NCBI GenBank assembly: GCA_937992175.1 | Contig: CALKLF010000008.1 | Coordinates: forward strand, 1-64,000 | Source of the DNA: an uncultured Fimbriimonadales bacterium | GTDB lineage: Bacteria > Armatimonadota > Fimbriimonadia > Fimbriimonadales > GBS-DC | Direction of reading: 5' to 3' | Length of the DNA stretch: 64,000 nt | In this document: piece after piece, positions 50,410 through 59,980 of the stretch | Layout: the number at the start of each line of letters is the position of its first letter | Numbering within the stretch: position 1 is the stretch's first letter | Position numbers and translations under genes: made by a program | Notes under the pieces: model-generated | Databases searched by the model: none | What the model saw: only the letters and a program-made list of their open reading frames with translations | Told to the model about the DNA's origin: nothing

Positions 50410-51340
50410 TCAGCGCGATTTCGGGGCTGAGGACGCCTTCTGGGCGCGTGCCCGTGCGCAGGCAGCGCAGGAAGTATTCGGGGGCGTTGCGCGCGCCTTC
50501 GGGCAGCGGCTCAGGCTCCTCATAGACAACCTCCGCCCCGCGCCGATGGATGCGCAACTTGCCGTCCACCACGCCTGCCGTCGCCTCCGTGCCGTAGACA
50601 ATCGGGTTCGGCCCGCCGTCCGAGCCGATTTGCGACCAAGTGGCTTCAATCACGGCAATCGCCTTCGGATAGCGGGCGATGACCACCGCGTTGTCGTCGC
50701 TGATAGGGTAATCTTTGGTCAGGCTGCCGCGCGCGCCCACTGTCTGTTCGGGTTCGCCCAGCAGGTACGCGCTCATGACCGCGCCGTAGCAGGCGAAGTC
50801 GGCTAACGCGCCCGCGCCGTTCAGATGTTCGTCATAGAGCCAGCTCACGAAGTAGGGGTCGCAGCCGATTTCGCGCGGTCCCGCGTGCCCCGCACGGAAC
50901 CGAAACTCGAAAATCGCGCCGAAGTCGCCCCGTTTCGCGCGTTCAAGAAGCGTCTGTATCGCAGGGTTCCAGCGCGTGGGCCAGTTAATCATCAGCAGGC
51001 GGTCAGTTGCCCGCGCTGTCGCCAGCATCTGTTCGGCGTCGGTGAGGTCGGCCGCCATCGGCTTCTCGACCATCACATGCGCTCCACACTGCATCGCCTC
51101 GATGGCAATCGCGGCGCTTGTGCGATTATCGGCGCACGCCAGCACAATATCGGGCTGCTCCGATTCCAGCATTGCGCGCCAGTCGGCGTAGGCGCGTTGA
51201 AAGTGGTTTCGTGCGCGCTCCAGCAAGGGGGTGGCGTCGGCGACGGCGGTCAGCTCCACCTCAGGCTGCGCCGCCCACTGTTCCAGCAAGCCCCACACAT
51301 GCCCATGCGTCAATCCTGCAACGGCGAGTTTGAACGCCAT
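50378..51340 (-). CDS. Gfo/Idh/MocA-family NAD(P)-dependent oxidoreductase
   Basis: 320 aa. Rossmann N-terminus (KLAVAGLTHGHVWGLLEQW), the conserved EKPMA at about 94-98 and the substrate-domain DPYFVSWLYDEHLNGAGALADFACYG. Family members oxidise or reduce sugars or their derivatives such as inositol and glucose. The specific substrate is not predictable. Two bases separate it from the ACT gene upstream, and it overlaps the glycosyltransferase downstream by 32 bases, suggesting a three-gene minus-strand operon. Confidence 0.88.
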   Translation of the reverse strand: MAFKLAVAGLTHGHVWGLLEQWAAQPEVELTAVADATPLLERARNHFQRAYADWRAMLESEQPDIVLACADNRTSAAIAIEAMQCGAHVMVEKPMAADLTDAEQMLATARATDRLLMINWPTRWNPAIQTLLERAKRGDFGAIFEFRFRAGHAGPREIGCDPYFVSWLYDEHLNGAGALADFACYGAVMSAYLLGEPEQTVGARGSLTKDYPISDDNAVVIARYPKAIAVIEATWSQIGSDGGPNPIVYGTEATAGVVDGKLRIHRRGAEVVYEEPEPLPEGARNAPEYFLRCLRTGTRPEGVLSPEIALIAQKIVEAAK

Positions 51341-51342
51341 CG

Positions 51343-51888
51343 TTATCGCTCCTTGCTCTCCAGCGTGGGGATGGGCGTTTTCTGGATCGTCTGGGGCGAC
51401 AGTCCGAACGCCTCACAGAGCCGCTCGACCACCAGCGGGGCGCGCTCGGCTTCGATCAGGCAGGTGATGCGGTTGTGTGCGTCGCTCATCTGTTCGATGG
51501 CGACCCCCGCCTCGTACAGAACCTCCGCGATTCGAGCGAACACGCCATGCAGCTCGCGCATATTCTGCGCAAAGATGGAGACCATCACCCGACGCGGTTT
51601 GACGGCGACGCGAAAGCCGTCCGCCTCCAGAATCTCGCAGGCGCGCGCCGCATGCTCCGAATCGACGCCGAAGCTCAGCCCGTTGCGCTGCAGCTTGATG
51701 AGAAACAGGGGAATCTCCGCCCCGCGCATCAGGTTCAGAATCTGCTGGCGTTGCGCCGTGAGGTTATCGGGATAAGGAACGCGCACGAACAGGTAGGTCG
51801 CCTCTGCTGAAACCGTGATGGCGCTCACGCCCCGATCGCGCTCAAAGCTCACACGCTCGCCCTGAACAATCGCCCAGCCCTCGTGCAT
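51343..51888 (-). CDS. Free-standing aspartokinase-type ACT-domain protein
   Basis: 181 aa from ATG 51888. Two ACT modules of the aspartokinase regulatory type are visible: [24 protein letters not shown] ... [14 protein letters not shown] with [16 protein letters not shown], then [46 protein letters not shown]. No kinase domain is attached. It may bind an amino acid and regulate a partner. The ATG lies 10 nt after a TATACT box, so the gene is probably leaderless and divergent from the copA-like start at 51927. Confidence 0.75.
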   Translation of the reverse strand: MHEGWAIVQGERVSFERDRGVSAITVSAEATYLFVRVPYPDNLTAQRQQILNLMRGAEIPLFLIKLQRNGLSFGVDSEHAARACEILEADGFRVAVKPRRVMVSIFAQNMRELHGVFARIAEVLYEAGVAIEQMSDAHNRITCLIEAERAPLVVERLCEAFGLSPQTIQKTPIPTLESKER

Positions 51889-51898
51889 TGCGTGGGGA

Positions 51899-51919
51899 AG
51901 TATACCTGAGGGGTACAAT
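51899..51919. promoter_or_regulatory. Back-to-back -10 boxes of the ACT gene (minus) and the duplicated copA 5' end (plus)
   Basis: Minus strand TATACT (51904-51899), 10 nt before ATG 51888; plus strand TACAAT (51914-51919), 7 nt before ATG 51927. Only 38 bp separate the two start codons, and both would be leaderless. Confidence 0.5.
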
Positions 51920-52041
51920 TCCCTCAATGCCTACGCAACGGCTGAGAATCAAGGGTATGACCTGCGCCGCGTGTGTGCGCCGCGTGGAGAAAGTGCTGCA
52001 GCGCGCACCGGGCGTGCAGGGGGCGACGGTGAACCTCGCGA
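51911..52041 (+). repeat. 131-bp direct repeat, first copy (copA promoter and 5' end)
   Basis: From GGGTACAATT through GAACCTCGCGA, 126 of 131 bases match 52974-53104; the five differences lie around the -10/ATG spacer and the third codon. Together with the second copy it flanks the DUF5615/DUF433 genes. Confidence 0.95.
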
Positions 52042-52112
52042 AACTTTTCACGGCGGAGAGAATTTTGTGCCTGGGGTTCGGTTCTATCTTGACGAGAGCG
52101 TCGACCCCGTAA
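51927..52112 (+). pseudogene. Truncated copA: heavy-metal-associated domain only
   Basis: ATG 51927 starts the same peptide as copA ([20 protein letters not shown]) with the CxxC metal site. After about 38 codons it diverges into unrelated sequence and stops at 52110-52112, giving 61 residues with half an HMA domain. This is the left remnant left by insertion of the DUF5615/DUF433 unit. It might still yield a short copper-binding peptide because its promoter is retained. Confidence 0.8.
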
Positions 52113-52414
52113 TTGCTGAGCAGCTTCGGCTGCGTAGCGTGGAGGCATACACCACGCGCGATCTCGGCAAACTGGGCGCAAGCGACGCCGAACAACTGCA
52201 AACGGCGCTTACGCTGAACGCTGTGCTGGTGACACACGATGTGGATTTTCTGCAGATGCAGGCGACACAGACGCTTTTCATCAAGGAGCAACAGTTTGGA
52301 ATCGGATTCATCGTGCGTGTACTGGAGCAAATCGCCCGCAACTGCAACCTGAGCGACTTTAGTTATGTGCGCTTTCTACAGGAGTTCACACATCTGCTGC
52401 CCGAAGATGTTTGA
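52067..52414 (+). CDS. DUF5615 PIN-like protein
   Basis: 116 aa from GTG 52067, with GGAGAG 7 nt upstream. [38 protein letters not shown] and [13 protein letters not shown] are the three Asp-bearing blocks of DUF5615, a PIN-like nuclease family. The family is usually the toxin of a pair with DUF433. The order here is toxin-like first, the reverse of the usual arrangement. It begins inside the truncated HMA frame and belongs to a unit inserted between the copA repeats. Confidence 0.82.
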   Translation: MPGVRFYLDESVDPVIAEQLRLRSVEAYTTRDLGKLGASDAEQLQTALTLNAVLVTHDVDFLQMQATQTLFIKEQQFGIGFIVRVLEQIARNCNLSDFSYVRFLQEFTHLLPEDV

Positions 52415-52417
52415 AGG

Positions 52418-52423
52418 TATAAT
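52418..52423 (+). promoter_or_regulatory. -10 box of the DUF433 gene, probably leaderless
   Basis: GGTATAAT ends 9 nt before ATG 52433, so DUF433 has its own promoter in addition to any read-through from the DUF5615 gene. Confidence 0.55.
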
Positions 52424-52432
52424 GAGGTTAGC

Positions 52433-52969
52433 ATGGTCATCGAGCGACGCGAGGGCGTAGTTGGGGGCAAGCCAGCGATTGCGGGCACGCGCATCAAGGT
52501 CTCGCAAATCGTGCTACGCTACTTGGGGGCGGGTGAGCGCGTGAGCGAAATCGTGCGATGCTATCCTCACCTCACGCCTGCGCAGGTACATACTGCTATC
52601 GCTTATTTCTATGAGCATCCGGAAGAGATTCTGAGCGAGCTGTATGAGGAGCTGCGCCTGATTGACTCGATGCTCAGCGAAGATGACCGTCGACGCCTGC
52701 GTATTCAACTCACGGCGCTAATGCTGGAAGGCTATCAGTTCCGCGACCTTATCGAGACGCCTGAACAAGCTCAGGAAACTTCAGGCGTATACCTGCTTCT
52801 ACGCGAAGTCGCCAAGTCAGAGTATCTGATTCAGGGCGTTGGGGCGGCGGAGTCGGTACGCGCCGCGCTGCAGAACGCAACTGACGCTGCCGATTGCTAC
52901 GCCGTGCGCTACGCCCCGTTGGAGCAGGCGCAGGCAATTGGGGAGCAGATTCGCCAGTGGCTGGGCTAA
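52433..52969 (+). CDS. DUF433 antitoxin-like protein with C-terminal extension
   Basis: 178 aa. Residues 1-75 match DUF433: REGVVGGKPAIAGTRIKVSQIVLRYLGAGERVSEIVRCYPHLTPAQVHTAIAYFYEHPEEI, a winged helix usually serving as antitoxin of DUF5615. The last ~100 residues are an extra helical domain (DSMLSEDDRRRLRIQLTALM and later) that I do not recognise. Its own -10 box is present. It pairs with the DUF5615 gene 18 bp upstream. Confidence 0.8.
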   Translation: MVIERREGVVGGKPAIAGTRIKVSQIVLRYLGAGERVSEIVRCYPHLTPAQVHTAIAYFYEHPEEILSELYEELRLIDSMLSEDDRRRLRIQLTALMLEGYQFRDLIETPEQAQETSGVYLLLREVAKSEYLIQGVGAAESVRAALQNATDAADCYAVRYAPLEQAQAIGEQIRQWLG

Positions 52970-52989
52970 GCACGGGTACAATTCCTCTG

Positions 52990-55467
<2,478 letters not shown>

Positions 55468-55511
55468 GGGCGGAATCGGACGGGCTGAATAATACCAGCT
55501 GGGGCTTCAGA

Positions 55512-55701
55512 TGTCGTGTGTCGCCGACGCTACGCACGGCGTGCGTAGCGTCGGCGTCCTGCCGATGACACACGACACTTGAAAGCTCGATTGGTAAGTG
55601 CTTCCCGTGAAAAATGCTGGAGAAATGCAGAAGGGAAACGGCTGAGATTCCTCGCTTCGCTGGAATGACAACCGTTGTCATTCCGAGCGAAGCGAGGAAT
55701 C
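55512..55701. repeat. Family B (B4) and family A (A5) inverted repeats between copA and the BON gene
   Basis: Family B hairpin 55512-55577 has 11-bp outer arms TGTCGTGTGTC/GACACACGACA and inner CGACGCTACGCACG arms. Family A copy 55644-55701 follows. Apart from these and the ribosome-binding site of the next gene nothing else is seen in 55468-55803. Confidence 0.88.
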
Positions 55702-55803
55702 GCTTTCGGGATCATTCTTTGCGGGAAAGGCTTATAACTTGATCCTGCAGGGCGACGCTACAATATCGAGGAATAGGCTATAATTACGCAGGAGGCAAGA
55801 ACG

Positions 55804-56040
55804 ATGGCATTAGCCGATGTGGAGACCCGCCGCATGGTGCTGCGCGAGGTTAGCAAGCGTCACCTGGATACATCGCGGCTCGATGTACAGGTGTTTCATG
55901 GCGTGGTATACCTGCGGGGTACGGTGAGCGGTATGCGTGGGCACGATATTGATCCCAAGGCGGAGATGGAGATTATCCGCCGCATTCTGCGCCAGCGCCC
56001 TGGTATTCGCGATGTGGTGGTCGATGTGATTTTCCGCTGA
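55804..56040 (+). CDS. Small BON-domain-like protein
   Basis: 78 aa. The whole length fits one BON module: VSKRHLDTSRLDVQVFHGVVYLRGTVSG followed by AEMEIIRRILRQRPGIRDVVVDVIF, with the conserved glycine in the middle. No signal peptide, so a cytoplasmic partner is likely, unlike most BON proteins. AGGAGG lies 9 nt before the ATG. comF starts 3 bases after the stop. Confidence 0.75.
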   Translation: MALADVETRRMVLREVSKRHLDTSRLDVQVFHGVVYLRGTVSGMRGHDIDPKAEMEIIRRILRQRPGIRDVVVDVIFR

Positions 56041-56043
56041 GCG

Positions 56044-56760
56044 ATGCAACGCGGGCTGTGGGACGCGCTTTATCCGCCGCGCTGTGTGGCGTGCGGACGG
56101 TTTAATAACGAGCCGTTGTGTCCTGCCTGCGTGGAGCGCATCGCGCCGATTCTGCCGCCTGCATGCCGTCGATGTGGTATGCCCCTGCGTCATCTGGGCG
56201 ATTGCCGACATTGTCTGGGGCGAACCTTTGCATACGACGGGGCGGTGTGCGCGGGATTTTACACGGGGAGCCTGCGCTGTGCGATTTTGAACTTGAAGTT
56301 CCGTCGCTGGCGACGCGCCGCCGAACCGCTGGCGGCGCAGCTCTGGCAGGCGTGGAGCCGCCCGGAGTGCGCCGTGCTGCGCCAAGTTGACGCGATTATC
56401 CCCGTGCCGATTCACCCAGCACGACGCGCCTTTCGGGGCTTCAACCAGGCGGAGTTAATCGCCGAGCAGCTCAGTCGGCTCTCAGGCGTCCCCGTGTCGA
56501 CGGGCGCGCTCCGCCGCCGACTCTACCGACGCCCGCAGGTGGGGCTGCGTCAAGCCGAGCGCATGCAGAATGTGCAGGACGCTTTCGAAGTCGCGCACCC
56601 TGAACTGGTTCGGGGACGCGCCGTCGCTTTGCTCGATGATGTGTTCACGACGGGCAGCACCCTCGATGCCTGCGCTCGTGCGCTCAAAAGCGCGGGCGCG
56701 GCGTTCGTCGTCGCCCTCGCGCTCGCCCGCGACCTCAGCGAAGACGAACCGACTCTTTAA
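56044..56760 (+). CDS. comF: ComF-family phosphoribosyltransferase-like protein
   Basis: 238 aa. N-terminal zinc-binding half CVACGRFNNEPLCPACVE and CRRCGMPLRHLGDCRHC, then the PRTase-like domain with VDAIIPVPIHPARRAFRGFNQAELIAE and the PRPP loop LLDDVFTTGSTLDACARAL. Associated with competence/DNA uptake in other bacteria. Its 3' end is overlapped for 279 bases by the antisense CAP frame. Confidence 0.9.
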   Translation: MQRGLWDALYPPRCVACGRFNNEPLCPACVERIAPILPPACRRCGMPLRHLGDCRHCLGRTFAYDGAVCAGFYTGSLRCAILNLKFRRWRRAAEPLAAQLWQAWSRPECAVLRQVDAIIPVPIHPARRAFRGFNQAELIAEQLSRLSGVPVSTGALRRRLYRRPQVGLRQAERMQNVQDAFEVAHPELVRGRAVALLDDVFTTGSTLDACARALKSAGAAFVVALALARDLSEDEPTL

Positions 56761-57486
56761 GTAAATCTCGTCGGACGCCTCGTATACTCGCTTGTCAATC
56801 TGGAGTTGCACCGAGACTGAGTGGAAGCCTTCTCCGTCGGGCAACTGGCAGCGGAGCCATTCGCGAGGCGTTTGCCACTCGCTCCATGCGCCGTCGCCAA
56901 CGCGATAGCGCATCGCCTGTGCCCCCTGCGCTCCATGCACATAGACAACGACAGCGGGCGAATCCGTAGAGAAGGCATCCAGGTTAATCACAATCGGATA
57001 GACATTACGCCGTGCGCCGAGCAACTGTGTCCATGCGGTACGATAGCGAGTCGCGTCGTTGGCGGTGAAGCCCACGCCCAGCTCGCGATAGTGAGGGTCG
57101 AGCAAATTGGCGCGGTGCGGAGGGCTTTGGAGCCACATCTCCAGCGCGCGCTCGTAGCAGAGCTGTCCCGCCGCGAGGTTCTCGCCCAGCCGATGATAGA
57201 AATAGCCCGCCTGCGTCACCCGATAGTCCGCGCGTCGCCCCTGCGCGTCGGCGTGCTGAATCCGTCCCGTCACTAACAGCGTCTCCGCGTAGCTCTGGGC
57301 GGCTGCGCAAAGCTGTTCGTTTAGCTTCAGCGGGGGCAACCCCTGTTCCAGACGCGCCTCGTTCACAGCCACCGCGTAGTCGTGAAGCAACTTCAGCCGC
57401 GTCTCGATGGTGTTGTGAGCGGTTGCACACGCAACACTGATTCCCAGCAGCATCGTCCCTAACCAGCGCTGGATCGCACGATCCAT
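56482..57486 (-). CDS. Secreted CAP/SCP-domain protein
   Basis: 334 aa as an open frame. Signal peptide (RWLGTMLLGISVACATA), then a CAP domain about 35-160: LHDYAVAVNEARLEQGLPPL, AQSYAETLLVTGRIQHAD, YHRLGENLAAG, MWLQSPPHRANLLDPHYRELGVGF. A beta-rich segment follows. The last ~92 codons run antisense through comF and look like translated comF complement, so the original stop may have been lost and the natural end was probably near 56760. AAAGGAGGG precedes ATG 57486. Confidence 0.85.
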   Translation of the reverse strand: MDRAIQRWLGTMLLGISVACATAHNTIETRLKLLHDYAVAVNEARLEQGLPPLKLNEQLCAAAQSYAETLLVTGRIQHADAQGRRADYRVTQAGYFYHRLGENLAAGQLCYERALEMWLQSPPHRANLLDPHYRELGVGFTANDATRYRTAWTQLLGARRNVYPIVINLDAFSTDSPAVVVYVHGAQGAQAMRYRVGDGAWSEWQTPREWLRCQLPDGEGFHSVSVQLQIDKRVYEASDEIYLKSRFVFAEVAGEREGDDERRARAFERTSAGIEGAARREHIIEQSDGASPNQFRVRDFESVLHILHALGLTQPHLRASVESAAERARRHGDA

Positions 57487-57662
57487 AAGCTTCCCTCCTT
57501 TGGGATTATTGGCGTCCATATCATCAAACTCCACGCAAGAATTACCTGTCTGACGAGAACTCGGTAGCGCTCCTTTGTAGACAAAGCACTACGCCTTGAA
57601 AACAGGCGTACATATTATAACCCATGTTGCAGTCTATCGGTGACACGCCCCGCGATAGCAGG

Positions 57663-57668
57663 TATAAT
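57663..57668 (+). promoter_or_regulatory. -10 box of the macro-domain gene, probably leaderless
   Basis: GGTATAAT ends 9 nt before ATG 57678, with no ribosome-binding site. An opposing TATAAT (57619-57614) serves the CAP gene. Confidence 0.6.
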
Positions 57669-57677
57669 CTGCCCGCT

Positions 57678-58823
57678 ATGCTACGGACGGCGAGCCATCC
57701 CTGGATGACGCGCGTGCGTCCCGCGGTTAGTTACACGATTCAGGGCGCGCGCGTGGAACTCTATGTAGTGCCCCACACGAGTTTACATCGCGTCGCGGCG
57801 GATGGGCTGATACTCGCTTGCGACACTACGATGCGGATGACGAAAGGGTTCCGCAAGCAGCTGCGCGACTACGCGGGATTCGACTTAGTGGAGCAGGAGG
57901 GGGTCTCCTGTGCGCCGCTGCCCCCACAGGGCGTGGCGATTACAGGCGCAGGACGCACGAAATTCAGGCAGATTTTGCACGCGCATATTTTCGATGCGCA
58001 GTATACGACCGACGCCCGTCTCCAGCTACAGGGCTTGCAGAACGCGCTCGCCGTCGCCGCGGAGCGGGGGATGCAGACCGTCGCCTTTGCGGATTACACG
58101 CTTGATCTGCGCCGCGCCGTCGCGGAAGAGACCGCATGGACGATTGCGCAGGCGATTGCGCAACGCCCTCAGAGCCTGAATCAGTTCAAAATCCTCTGCA
58201 CGGACGCCGTGAACGGTTGGGCATTCCAGCAGATTTTGGACTGGGTCAGTCAGCATGGGTTCGAGCCGTATCGTGCGATGTACCGAATCCGCCACACGAT
58301 GCTCCATGCGGCGCTGGGCGACTGGCGGACGACGCCCGCTCATGGCTACTGGCGGTTTACCGAGCCGAGCCTGCGCATGGACGACGCCTTCATCAGGCGC
58401 GGCGGGCAGGTGTTGCAAACGAAAACACAGGCGCTCGCGCCGATCTCGCTGGGCGACGCGACTATTACCCCAGGTGGCGCGCTGCACTACCCGTTTGTCG
58501 TGCATCTCGCCGCGTTGGAGGGGAGGCGCATTCCTTCACGCGAGACGCTCGTCGCTGCTGTGCGCGCCGCGCTCTCGCTTTCCCACAATCAGTCCCTCCG
58601 CACGCTTTTGATTCCTATGCCCAGCCCGCTCAGCGGCGTGACGCCCAGCGAATTCGCTCAGGTCGTCGCCGAAACCATCAGCGACTACCTGCACGAGGCG
58701 ATTTCGCGGATTGAGCGCTGTATCCTGCTGGGGGCAAACGAAGCGGAGTTCCGCGCTTGGCAAGAGGCGGTGAACGCCCTGCGCGACGCGCTGAGCCTGC
58801 CGCCGCTGGAGACGGCGCCATAA
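57678..58823 (+). CDS. Tandem macro-domain protein
   Basis: 381 aa. The first half reads like a macro domain: ARVELYVVPHTSLHRVAADGLILACDTTMRMTKGFRKQL, PPQGVAITGAGR, HAHIFDA, LQNALAVAAERGMQTVAFADYT. The second half repeats the plan: GDATITPGGALHYPFVVHLAAL, LVAAVRAALSLSHNQSLRTLLIPMPSP and FAQVVAETISDYL. Macro domains bind or hydrolyse ADP-ribose or RNA-linked ribose. Both copies are divergent from the Asn-Ala-Asn type, so a catalytic role is uncertain. Not linked to an obvious transferase in the window. Confidence 0.6.
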   Translation: MLRTASHPWMTRVRPAVSYTIQGARVELYVVPHTSLHRVAADGLILACDTTMRMTKGFRKQLRDYAGFDLVEQEGVSCAPLPPQGVAITGAGRTKFRQILHAHIFDAQYTTDARLQLQGLQNALAVAAERGMQTVAFADYTLDLRRAVAEETAWTIAQAIAQRPQSLNQFKILCTDAVNGWAFQQILDWVSQHGFEPYRAMYRIRHTMLHAALGDWRTTPAHGYWRFTEPSLRMDDAFIRRGGQVLQTKTQALAPISLGDATITPGGALHYPFVVHLAALEGRRIPSRETLVAAVRAALSLSHNQSLRTLLIPMPSPLSGVTPSEFAQVVAETISDYLHEAISRIERCILLGANEAEFRAWQEAVNALRDALSLPPLETAP

Positions 58824-59211
58824 AACCAATCCACACATATCAAGCCGGGTATGCGCGAAAACTCCGCGAGGTTGTGCGTGACCAGAACCGCACCGTAGGC
58901 AAGGGCAACTCCTGCGATCAGGTCGTCCATCGCCCCAACAGGTGTACCTTGCTTCTCTAACAGAGCGCGCCCTCGTTCCGCTTGACGAGCCGCCGCCTCC
59001 CAAAGGGTAGTGTCAGTACGCTTTCTATAAGCGCGTTCAACTTCAGTAATCGGTGCTCGGGCTGAGCTGATTTGGCGACCCCGACTTCCAGTTCGCAAAG
59101 CGTGATAGTGGACACGGCAATTTCGGCAGGGTTAGATGCAAGAGAACACGACGCCACATTGCCCTGACCGCGTACATAGTAAATGACAGTATCCGTGCCT
59201 AACAGATACAC
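58824..59211 (-). pseudogene. Frameshifted VapC-type PIN toxin
   Basis: The first frame (59211 on) gives YLLGTDTVIYYVRGQGNVAS, TITLCELEVGVAKSAQPEHR and ALIESVLTLPFG. The matching C-terminal half, EAAARQAERGRALLEKQGTPVGAMDDLIAGVALAYGAVLVTHNLAEFSRIPGLICVDWF, is in another frame. One base is missing near the GGG at 58999-59001. Joined, they form a normal VapC with its four Asp/Glu residues. The stop is also lost, the frame running into the macro-domain gene. A sequencing error is possible. Confidence 0.75.
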
Positions 59212-59217
59212 AGCTGT

Positions 59218-59442
59218 TCATAACTCTTCGCGTGGCTGGGACGGTTGCAGGCGAGGGCGCAACTCCTCCGAATCAGGAAAATCAGGCCACGCGCCTGCCA
59301 ACGCCTTGGCTTCCTCAGACCACGCGACCTGACGACGCAAACGCTGGGCAAGATAGCGACTCAAAGGCATACCTGCTCGATGCGCCGCCTCACGGAGTTT
59401 CGCTGCAGTTTCCTCATCCAGATACACTGTAACCGACGGCAT
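59218..59442 (-). CDS. VapB-type antitoxin, ribbon-helix-helix-like
   Basis: 74 aa from ATG 59442. PSVTVYLDEETAAKLREAAHRAGMPLSRYLAQRLRRQVAW is a short strand followed by two helices, the pattern of ribbon-helix-helix antitoxins. The C-terminal tail would wrap the PIN toxin. It lies 6 bases before the broken vapC. An earlier in-frame start four residues upstream is possible. Confidence 0.7.
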   Translation of the reverse strand: MPSVTVYLDEETAAKLREAAHRAGMPLSRYLAQRLRRQVAWSEEAKALAGAWPDFPDSEELRPRLQPSQPREEL

Positions 59443-59521
59443 TTCTTCCACCACATGAAAGTGTACCCAAGATGAACCACACCTGCAATTTCCCCCTGCG
59501 CCTGCCGAAAATGTGCATGGA

Positions 59522-59965
59522 ATGCGAATTCTGGTGGTGGACGACGAGCCGATGGTGCATCTGCTGCTCAGTCAGGCGCTGGAGGATGAAGGGCACACGG
59601 TTGTTCTCGCCCCGAACGGCGCGGACGCGCTGGAGCAGCTCAAAGCGGGCGACTACGATCTGCTATTTACCGACATCCACATGCCCCGCCTGAGTGGCAT
59701 CGACCTCGTGCGCGCCGTGCGCCAGAATAACAAGCGTATCCCCATCATCGTCATGGACAGCTACCCTGATCTGTTTATGGAGAGCGAGGTCGGCGTGGAG
59801 GCGTTCGCCCTGCTCCCGAAGCCGTTCGACCTCAGCGAGGTACGCCGCGTTCTCCGTGAAGTGGAAATCGCCCGCACCCCTAACCCCGCGCCCGCGTTGC
59901 GGGAGAGGGGAGCCGCGCTCCCCCTCTCCCATGGCGTGGGAGAGGGGGCTGGGGGTGAGGGCTAA
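59522..59965 (+). CDS. Single-domain response regulator with repeat-derived C-terminus
   Basis: 147 aa from ATG 59522 (an in-frame GTG at 59513 is possible). Receiver domain only: acidic pocket D7-D8, phosphoacceptor D51 in LLFTDIHMP, Lys in LLPKPFD near 102. The last ~25 residues (PAPALRERGAALPLSHGVGE) are encoded by a family C palindrome (59876-59961), which also supplies the stop. It is first of a four-gene plus-strand run ending in a membrane sensor and is probably its cognate output or relay. Confidence 0.85.
   Translation: MRILVVDDEPMVHLLLSQALEDEGHTVVLAPNGADALEQLKAGDYDLLFTDIHMPRLSGIDLVRAVRQNNKRIPIIVMDSYPDLFMESEVGVEAFALLPKPFDLSEVRRVLREVEIARTPNPAPALRERGAALPLSHGVGEGAGGEG
59876..59961. repeat. 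Family C inverted repeats forming the 3' end of the response regulator gene (C6)
   Basis: Two stems, one on GCGCCCGCGTTGCGGGAGAGGGG-type arms and one on CCCCCTCTCCCATGGCGTGGGAGAGGGGG, ending GGGGGTGAGGG, which codes for the terminal GGEG before the stop. Confidence 0.8.
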
Positions 59966-59980
59966 AGCGAGGTGATTCCC

